Shown piece after piece: positions 56,711-64,000 of a stretch of DNA of 64,000 nt (positions within the stretch are counted from its first letter, which is position 1; each line of letters begins with the position of its first letter). Source of the stretch: Gracilariopsis chorda (lineage: Eukaryota; Rhodophyta; Florideophyceae; Gracilariales; Gracilariaceae); NCBI GenBank assembly GCA_003194525.1, contig NBIV01000236.1, forward strand, positions 62,001-126,000, in the 5' to 3' direction. The notes below the pieces were generated by a model that was given only the letters and a program-made list of their open reading frames with translations, was not told where the DNA came from and ran no database searches. A program made the position numbers and the translations under genes.

Positions 56711-57232
56711 ATGGCAACGGCGTCTACGCCATCTCCCGGAGCAGCTCCATCATCGACATCTTCGGCCGCGAGCAGGGAGACAAGTACTGCTGCTGAAATC
56801 TTAGCAGCCCTTCCGCGATGGTTACAACCCGGCGTGAGCCCCATGACTCATATGTAAGTCATGCATACGAAGTGACCTCGATGCTGCAACCCAACCGCTG
56901 AAGAGACTAACGTTGCGGGTATTGTTAGAATCTTGCGCGCAGTTTTGTTCTCTCTCAATTTCTTCTTGGCTTGTTTGGTTGCAATGCGACTATTTTCGCC
57001 GCATTTCGAGATCATGCTCTTGCTCTCGATCGCTTTGACGGTCTCTTACTTTGTGTATGTTACGTTTTCCTATGAAGCCGTCGAGAGAAAATGCTTGCTA
57101 ACGTAGTATATCTCCTGTTCATGCGCCTGAGCCAGGTTTGTGGCCGAAATTAATAAGCTTTACGCGCAAACACAATCCCAACTACAGCAGCAACAACGTT
57201 CTGATAATGACCAGAACAAGAAAGAGGAATAA
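56711..57232 (+). CDS. PKR1: PKR1-like V-ATPase assembly factor, three exons
   Basis: Exons 56711-56853, 56929-57054 and 57136-57232 give 121 residues. Introns are 75 and 81 bases with GTAAGT and GTATGT donors and GTTAG and GCCAG acceptors; phases fit. A Ser/Thr/Ala-rich start leads to QPGVSPMTHIILRAVLFSLN and two membrane spans (to LLLSIALTVSYFV), then FVAEINKLY and a Gln/Lys-rich tail. The layout (PG motif, two spans, short acidic link, WF/FVxEI) matches the Pkr1 family, ER membrane proteins needed for assembly of the V-ATPase Vo sector in yeast. The gene is too fragmented to appear as a long open frame, so it is easily missed. Confidence 0.7.
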
Positions 57233-58137
57233 CTTCGGCATTCAACCAAAGAGATTTGCACTATGATGTTTGTGGTCACTTCACAATGTTTCAACAGTGT
57301 TTCAGGGGTCGTGGAGGTAATAGCTTTCTATAGCTCTCCTAATCGACTTACAAGAACTGATGATCACGGAGAACAGCGATTTTACGCTCGTAGGATGCCT
57401 GTGTACTTTTGTGGACTGAAACCCCATGGTTTGACTTCTCAGTTACTCTCATGAAGTCGGTGAATGCTTTTCTTTGAATATGCTGCAGATCCTCGACAAC
57501 TGAAAGTGAGATAAACTAGTACTCAACAAGACGATACGCTTGAGAATTGAAAGACGGCATAGATGCGGATGATTAGTTTATCAGTTTCCATGTTTGCGTT
57601 TGATATCCTCCAGCTTCTTCCACCTTGATAATGCTGTTCTCAACTGCCCGTTTTAGGTTTCATCTCTAGTCGCTTCATGCTCCTCCACCAGTGTATTCCT
57701 TAGACCGAAACCACTTGTCGGTGATTTCTCGATATTAAGGGAAGTAAAATACTCTCCAAGTTGAAGAGGGGTTCGAAGAATGTATAAAGTGTTCGATTTG
57801 TGGAGTTTTGAAAAAGAGCGGGACACCAAGGGTATGGGCACTTCTATCTGAAATTGAACTTTCAAAGCCAGCAAAATGCTGAGCGCTCTTTCGTGGTTTG
57901 GAGCCCTATCTGAAGGGTTATGAAACAAAACGAAACATACCGCCATTCCTTTAATTCCGTGAGCAGCTTTGACCCGGCGAACTTCTTCGTAAGCCGCGAT
58001 GAGCGATGCGGTCACGCACTCGCGGAAACAAGCGCTGCCTCCGAGGGCCAGCTCCCCGCTGTGGGACACCCAGCGCCCATACCTCACGTCATCATTTATT
58101 ACTCATGAGGCTCCTCCCCCCAATCCCCTTCAAACAG
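57233..58137. other. mostly no recognised gene; possible small minus-strand exon and likely 5' exon of GCP2
   Basis: A minus-strand frame (57940-58087) reads FRECVTASLIAAYEEVRRVK and ends at a GTATGT donor-like site, but has no ATG and no family. On the plus strand the GCP2 frame has no ATG; a pyrimidine run ending in AAACAG at 58132-58137 is a good acceptor, so a first exon probably lies in this stretch. Confidence 0.35.
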
Positions 58138-60052
58138 CGCCAGCACACTTGCCGTGCACGATGCGCTCAACGCTTTGCTAGGCGTGCGCCCTGCGCTGAG
58201 TATCATCGAGGTCAACGGAACGCCGCCGGAAATCATCTATCGACCACCTTCATCAGGAGTACTTCCACCCGATGTCGCACCGCTCATGGCACGATTGCTT
58301 CCAATTGCGAGTAATCACGCGCGTGTACGCGCGTTTGTCGAACGCCATCGCTTACCGCATCGCTCATCTGGGTACGTGCGCCAAAGCGTAGCGGTTGCAT
58401 TGCAGGTGTTGCTTCATGAATACTACGAGCTAGTGTTGCGCTTGGAACGCGAGGCTGTGCGAAGTACATGGTCCCTACAGACCCTCTTGTACTACGTCCA
58501 ACCAACGATGCGCACAATGCAGCTCCTCGCCACCGTCTCTAAGCAACTGCATAATTCCCATGGGGGCGCTGCGTTGAATGTTGTATATAACCTTGCACAA
58601 TCGCACGTCGGAACACCCAACCATGCAGTATTGTTCTCCCACTTGCTTCATAACGCCGTTCTCCCTGTATTTCATCAAATTGATGCCTGGGTGCTACACG
58701 GCCTTCTTCATGATTCCCAAAACGAGTTCTTCATCCGCCACGATCTGCGTTACATGCGAGCTACCACGGCAAAAAGTTGGGAGCAACGTTTCTCCATCAA
58801 CCGCGACATGCTTCCCGACTTTCTCTCAGAATTCGCGACAACTATTCTACGCGCCGGGAAATACCTCAACGTTCTACGCGAATGTGAAGTCTCAATTACG
58901 CCCTTGCACCTGCCACCCGAGCAATCGCTCTCGGCCTGTGCCCGCGACTTATTATCACCGGATGCTTCCCGTCGAATTGCTGCCTTCGTCACACGCGCTT
59001 ATCAAAGAGCTTCAGCCGAGCTTATGAGTCACCTTTCAAAAGAGGTCCGGCTGAAGCAGAGATTGCGTACTCTTCGGGCATTCTTCTTGTGCAGTTCTTC
59101 GGATTACATCGCACATTTCCTAGATATCGCGCGAACAGAGCTTTCGAAACCACGCTCGAGTGTATCCCGCAGTCGTTTAGCCTCGCTGTTAGACATCTGC
59201 ATTCGGGCCGGTGTCAACAACGCTGATGAGTTCGCAGATGACCTTACTTGTGTTCTCGCCGAGGACCATCTAGCTGTAGAAATTGCAAACGTTGGAAAGC
59301 CTCAACCGCGTGATGAGCGCAATGCTATATCTGGATACGAAGCATTCGCATTGGACTACAAACTGGAATGGCCGTTAAACTTAGTTGTATCGGAAACCGA
59401 AATCTTGAAGTATCAGTTCTTGTTCCGTTACTTGTTTTATCTCAAACACGTTGAGCGCGAGCTTGAACACTGCTGGAATTTGCACATGAGAGCAAAAGGG
59501 TCCTTGAGAAAGATAGCAAATTCACTTGTTCGTTCCTTCGCACTCCGTAATCGAATGCTGCACTTTGTCAGAAACATGCTGTACTACACAGTGGCTGATG
59601 TGATAGAGCCGAACTGGAGGCAACTTGAGAGTGCCATGAACAAGGCGCAGACGATAGACGAAATCATGGTTCACCATGCGCGGTTCCTTGATATGTGTGT
59701 TACCCAAAGTTTACTCTCCAACGAAAGGCATGTGCAAGTGCTTCGTGCTCTTGGAGAAACATGCACTGCTTTCGCAGCATACACTGAAGGGTTTGAAACA
59801 CTGATTAGGGCATCTAAAGACGCAGATGTAGTCCAAGACCGGTTGAAGGAACGGCTGTATCCGGGTACTCTCGCCAAATTTGAAACAAGCTTTGACCTGC
59901 ATCTTGGAAAGCTAATGGATGGACTTTCCGCTGTATCAAAGAAGAGAGCCAACTTCCATCTGGCAAACCTGTGTGAGAGACTTGATGGTGGGGATTACTA
60001 CAGCAGATTCAAGGAACGCTCCTTAGCATCTTTCGGCAATCTACAGATCTAA
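58138..60052 (+). CDS. TUBGCP2: gamma-tubulin complex component 2 (GCP2/Spc97)
   Basis: About 637 residues from a probable acceptor at 58137; no in-frame ATG lies at the N-terminus, so an upstream exon is expected. GRIP1 region: YVRQSVAVALQVLLHEYYEL, WSLQTLLYYVQPTMRTMQLL. Central part: VFHQIDAWVLHGLLHDSQNE, FLSEFATTILRAGKYLNVLR. GRIP2 region: LRTLRAFFLCSSSDYIAHFL, EAFALDYKLEWPLNLVVSET, FLFRYLFYLKHVERELEHCW, MLHFVRNMLYYTVADVIEPN. These match GCP2 rather than GCP3 in order and wording. GCP2 pairs with GCP3 and gamma-tubulin in the small complex that nucleates microtubules. It is shorter than animal GCP2 (about 900) mainly at the N-terminus. The frame is intact. Confidence 0.93.
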
Positions 60053-61431
60053 ACTACGTGAGTCCAAAGTGCTATGTGTTACTGTACTAAAGAACGAGAA
60101 ACATCCTATCGCGTCACTCATAATATAGAAAGGTCATCAACCAACTACTGTTACCTCAGTTATCATGTGTTTCTTTTTTTTGTCCTTTCTCCAAAGTAGT
60201 CCGAACCAAACTATTTTCGAGCGCAGAGTGAGGTTGGAAGCTAGGCACTTGAAAAGAAACTGAGTGTGAATACTGTGTGATGAGTTGCGACTCGGACTTA
60301 CAATGTCTTGAAACCACTTCACCGACCGATCAACGCCCCGGAGGACGAACTTGAACATGATCCCTGTGTCCCAGTTGCCAAGAGTATTCCGGATATATAC
60401 GTTTGGTCACCAGTGCTTTCTGAAGCAAGTGTGCCTAGGCTTACGAATGAACGTAGCCCAGTGCATTAGGCACTTCTAGGTCAGTTTGCACTTATGTAAC
60501 TGAAGCTGTCTGACAATGGCTACACAGAACGTTCCCGGATAAGCTGTGCCTTTCAGATTCTGTACGGGTTCAGAACACATCGAAAAGGAAATTGCGATGA
60601 AGTCCTAACTGTCGTTGGATTTGCAGTATCACAGAAGTTCGTAATGGTTAATAGCGATATGATTATGTTGGGATATCAAGATGAGTGAACCTACGAGTTG
60701 TGTGACAGATTGGAACTCGTAGGACCCGGGAGGTCGTTAAACTCGTCTAGGCGATTGGTCAGCTTGCCGGTCGCGGACCTGAGTGGAAAGTCGTGAACAG
60801 GCCCCCGTCTCACTGCACATACGCAGTCGGTCACGAGCCTGTTGTCAGAAGAAGATCCAACCGCCGTTTCCATGAATTTTTTCCCTCGAAGGAAGAGCTC
60901 CAAAGGAGCCTCTGGACGGGGTTTTTCCAGGGGTTTTTCGGAGGACTGCACTTGGGTCGGATGATGATGCAAGCTGCGCGCCGGTTCTTTTGTCTGATCT
61001 CGCCGATGATATGAGGATTGGGCGAAAGAACGTCGTCAATGGTTTCTATGGCGGCCGACGTGGTACATGCGAAGAGCCTTGTCGTGGTGTGCCCCTTAGC
61101 CGACGATCTCTAGAGGGTGAACGCAGAGAAGAAGGCGATAGTCGTCGGAAACGAAACGCTTCAGCGGTTGAAGACACCTGCGGGACCTAATAGTTTCTTC
61201 GTATCATATGCAGCCCAGTGTAGCACGGCTGCTGGTTTGTAGTTCGAGGCTACGGTATAGAAGTAAGTATTATAAGTTGTTGGGGTTCTTAGCAAACCCC
61301 CGTGCTACGAGGAATTAATGTATGCGTGTTCGTAAAAGAGAGAGAGAGGGGGAATTCGTAGCACTGGTTTAATTGCGAAGAGCGTGTTATAAGACACTGA
61401 TTGCAGACTCCTCGTTTCTCTGTTCTCCACT
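60053..61431. other. no gene recognised
   Basis: About 1.4 kb with only short frames on both strands. A near repeat, GGGGTTTTTCCA / GGGGTTTTTCGG, is at about 60919-60942. A GA-rich run lies near 61337-61350. Confidence 0.4.
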
Positions 61432-62448
61432 TTATTTGGTATATACCTCTGAGGCAACGCCCTCAGTACAACTAGGTGTGCTCTCTTGGTGAGAGGAGGA
61501 GTCAACACTCGCGCTTGCAACATTTAGTTGGTTCGATTCGGCCCCTACAGAAACGCTTACGTCCTTCATAGCCCGAGCCATAGAACGCAGAGTATCGTTC
61601 GCGACGATAGCGTCATGTTCGAACTGACGACGAAGCTTTGCCTGTTCATCCAGAAGCGCATCAATCTCTCTTGAAACCACAGCACTGAGGCGTTGTTGCT
61701 GTTTCCAAAATTCAGTTCGTTCTTCTTGAATCTGAGTCAAGGCTTCTTTGCGCTGCTTCTGTAAAGCCTCCGCGAGAAGATCCGCCGCAGCTTCACGCCG
61801 CTCTAATTCTTCTTCTCTCTTCTGAAAGTCTGCCTCCAGTCGGCGTTCCTTTTCAGCAATGAACCTGTCCCGTTTGGATACCATATCCAGTTTAGTGGCT
61901 AGTTGCTGTTCCTCAGCACTACGGGACAGCCTCAAGACATTTTGCTCTTTCTCAAGTCGTTTCGACCATTGATGTAGCTGCGCTTGTTGCAGTGTGGAAT
62001 ACTTTACTGACGCTTCTTTCGCAAGAACGTCGCGCTCCCTCTTATCAATTTCGGCGCGTTGACTAGCAAGCTCTCTTTGCTGCTGGACATGAACGTTTTG
62101 CTGCCTTACCTGAGCATCCATAACTGCACGTTCGCGCATATCAAGCTCTAACGCACGGTTGTCCAGCTGCATTGCTCGAACTGCTAACGCACGGGCTGCG
62201 CGTTCCAGTCTTTGTGCCGTGGCACGCTGAGCGGTGGCAGTAGAGTTAAGTCTTGTCTGCATAGAAGACCGCACGGCAGCCAGTTCTGTGGCCAGGCGAG
62301 TATGCATGGCGTTATATGCGTCGTCGAGGGTGGCCAGCTCGTCAGCGGCATCTTGCGCGGCGCGGAGTGCTTGTGAACGCACGAAGTTCATGCTGGGGGA
62401 TGATGACGACGGTACGCTCACTTCCGAGTTGTTAGCCGGAGAGTGCAT
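61432..62448 (-). CDS. long coiled-coil protein of unknown function
   Basis: 338 residues from the ATG at 62448, single exon. After a Ser-rich start (about 20 residues) almost the whole chain is a charged, Gln/Arg/Glu-rich coiled coil (residues about 30-300; for example KRLEKEQNVLRLSRSAEEQQ and EKERRLEADFQKREEELERR). The tail is Ser/Val-rich. No transmembrane span, targeting signal or enzymatic motif is visible. Such chains occur in centrosomal, ciliary and vesicle-tether proteins, but nothing here selects one of these. Its compositional bias is consistent along its length and the frame is clean, so I take it as a real gene. Confidence 0.6.
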   Translation of the reverse strand: MHSPANNSEVSVPSSSSPSMNFVRSQALRAAQDAADELATLDDAYNAMHTRLATELAAVRSSMQTRLNSTATAQRATAQRLERAARALAVRAMQLDNRALELDMRERAVMDAQVRQQNVHVQQQRELASQRAEIDKRERDVLAKEASVKYSTLQQAQLHQWSKRLEKEQNVLRLSRSAEEQQLATKLDMVSKRDRFIAEKERRLEADFQKREEELERREAAADLLAEALQKQRKEALTQIQEERTEFWKQQQRLSAVVSREIDALLDEQAKLRRQFEHDAIVANDTLRSMARAMKDVSVSVGAESNQLNVASASVDSSSHQESTPSCTEGVASEVYTK

Positions 62449-63402
62449 GACACATTGCTGAAGTCACACTTGGCGGACGTTGGTCGATGATGCGCACCAA
62501 AGCTCTCTGTGGTAGTCACAGCGGTGTTTCTTTGTGCGCCCTTCGTTTGCGCAAGAGTGCGTGGGCGCGTTAGTAACTCTACCGCGATGCGATTGGCTGC
62601 GTACTTGTTTTACAGAAAGCGACAGAAGTTCCCTCAGTTGGCATGGGCCGCTTCGGTCGACCTTATCTATACACGCAAGTAGTGTTATCATATATAGTGC
62701 GTCGGCGAGCACTTGGAACTGATTCGCGGCGCTCACGTTTCAGACAAAAACGTGAAGCCAGGCACAGCGATCAACACACGAAACACAGGTGCAGGCGCTT
62801 GCACGTGTCGAACGAAAGTGCTCACCGCAAAATTGGTTCAAAATTGCCGTCTTGGTGACAGTGGGTTTTTCCTGGAAACCCAAATCGCAAAATGCGACAG
62901 AGCAAAATGGTACAGTGCGCGCAACTGCTTTAAGAACACCATGCAACAAGCCTTTATTGTCAAACAAGGGTAAGAAGGGCCTTCGGCCCTACCACCCTTA
63001 TCTGCAGTTGTGACGTCTGCATCTTGCCTGCAGGGAGTGGTAGGGCCGGAGCTTGAGCGGTCACAAACCAGAGAATGAAACCTTTTGGTTGTCCAAAACG
63101 TTTGATTATCATTGGTGCAAAACGTTGGCGAACCAAAAGACTCAAAAAAAGACCTTGAGGCACGATTTTGGGTTCTGGCGCAGTTTCTGCTAAAAAAACG
63201 AAATCGTGCATTTTACTAATTTTGTTGTCTCACAAAACCTTCGTACGTATAGACAAGAGGAAGTGGCCTACGGCCGCGGGCGGCGCTGTGCGCCACGGTA
63301 GAGGGGTGATAAAACGCGGTGAGAAGAACGAAAAGGGTGGAGAAAGCAAAAGCAGAAAAACCAGTAGTTTAATTCAATGAATAAAGAACACAAGAAATAC
63401 GA
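62449..63402. other. no gene recognised; paired hairpins near 62976-63047
   Basis: A perfect small hairpin AGGGCC-TTC-GGCCCT is at 62976-62990. The sequence GGCCCTACCAC (62985-62995) recurs inverted at 63037-63047. These lie downstream of the PIF1-like helicase on its strand and could mark the end of a Helitron-like element, though no CTRR end is clear. Confidence 0.35.
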
Positions 63403-64000
63403 TTACGGTGGTGACAGTATGCAGAACTGTATGGCTTCAGGCAGCACTGGGTTGTTGATGGCCATAGGCATGGCATAAATTGTGCGCGCATTTGCAGATG
63501 TAAGCTGCGGGTCACGCAAGAGCAGCACATGGTCGTTCCTTTGAACCCGTGACAATGCAACATACAAATGAATGGCGCAGAAGAAGTTGGATCGCTCTTC
63601 CACAACCAAGCCACCCAAGGTCTTTTCCTGTGCTTTGTGAACGGTAGCTGCAAGTGGAAGAAGAATGGGAAACTGCATTCGAATCATGCGAATATCTGCG
63701 AAAGAAAACTCGAAGTCGATACCATGCAGGAGCTGTCTTTCCAGCATCTGTCCGATCTCATCCAATCGAGCCACCTGCATCGTAAATTGATCGACAAGCA
63801 CGACTACGAACAGCTTTCCGTTTACCACAGCCGGATGCAGCACGTTCCGAATGACCATAACTGGCACACCGACCTTCAAGTCCAAGTTATGAGGTGGTAC
63901 TCCAGTGGGTGCATACTGGTATGCAAACTCGGTAACAAAGGTATTGGTGACGTCGGGCTCTGAGTTCTGTTCACATTCAGTTTGTACCGACGTAGTTCAC
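63403..64000 (-). pseudogene. C-terminal part of a PIF1-type helicase (Helitron-like), cut by the window edge
   Basis: The frame is open from near the edge to 63403. It reads VTEFAYQYAPTGVPPHNLDL, KVGVPVMVIRNVLHPAVVNG, then FPILLPLAATVHKAQEKTLG and FFCAIHLYVALSRVQRNDHV. These are the final motifs of PIF1 helicases, where relatives have INKAQGQTL and HGQLYVALSRV; the GQ of the motif is changed to EK here. A TGA occurs in frame at the very edge (about 63997-63999), so the upstream helicase body is either in another frame or lost. PIF1 domains of this type are most often carried by Helitron transposons. Whether this one is mobile or a host relic cannot be told from the part present. Confidence 0.6.

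Noticed and set aside
57653..58087. Minus-strand frame of 144 codons near GCP2
   Set aside because: No ATG start, upstream in-frame stop, and no family resemblance; a donor-like GTATGT inside makes it at most part of an unknown exon.
61520..61545. GGTTCGATTC-like sequence as a tRNA T-arm
   Set aside because: No acceptor or anticodon stem could be built around it, and it lies inside the coiled-coil gene.

Overview
The window is nuclear DNA from a eukaryote with a compact genome. Most host genes are single-exon or carry a few very short introns (70-112 bases) with GTAAGT/GTATGT/GTACGT donors and CTAAC-like branch points. A plastid-type pyruvate dehydrogenase E2 fragment, an RsmI-type rRNA methyltransferase with an N-terminal extension and a Rubisco-LSMT-like SET gene point to a photosynthetic protist or alga. 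A red alga is my best guess but is not proven by the sequence.

Layout. 1-468: 3' part of an MA3-domain (eIF4G-like) gene running off the left edge. 1.57-3.32 kb: two decayed host-gene copies head to head (plastid PDC-E2 and a Siz/PIAS SUMO ligase). 4.64-12.77 kb: most of a PIF/Harbinger DNA transposon with an intact Myb/SANT-like gene, an intact DDE transposase and, between them, a decayed 5'-truncated MOT1/BTAF1 copy. 12.77-19.51 kb: a Ty3/gypsy LTR retrotransposon (family A, copy 1, minus strand). 19.51-29.96 kb: a block with a bZIP factor, a BFR1-like coiled-coil protein, coatomer delta and a broken SET-domain gene. 29.96-46.95 kb: family A copy 2 (plus strand), split by a complete 10.2-kb chromodomain Ty3/gypsy element (family B, 32787-43024) with a perfect 5-base target duplication. 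46.95-64.0 kb: host genes: two tandem LtrA-like membrane proteins, an MSI1/RbAp48 WD40 protein, RsmI (frameshifted), a three-exon PKR1-like gene, gamma-tubulin complex component 2, a coiled-coil protein, and at the right edge the C-terminal part of a PIF1-type helicase.

Two structural results stand out. First, the target duplications of the two family A copies match only when their outer and inner flanks are cross-paired (GATAT with ATATC, GACCA with TGGTC). The 10.4-kb block between them has therefore been inverted by recombination between the two inverted copies. Undoing the inversion on paper reunites both ends of the Harbinger transposon (21-base terminal inverted repeats, 3-base duplication TCA, about 8.5 kb) and both ends of a 214-base MITE (27-base terminal inverted repeats, duplication TAA). 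Second, family B is packed along its whole length, LTRs and coding regions alike, with short interrupted palindromes of the form CCNN-loop-NNGG, about one every 16-35 bases where I walked it. Family A and the host genes do not show this. I know of no description of such a retrotransposon.
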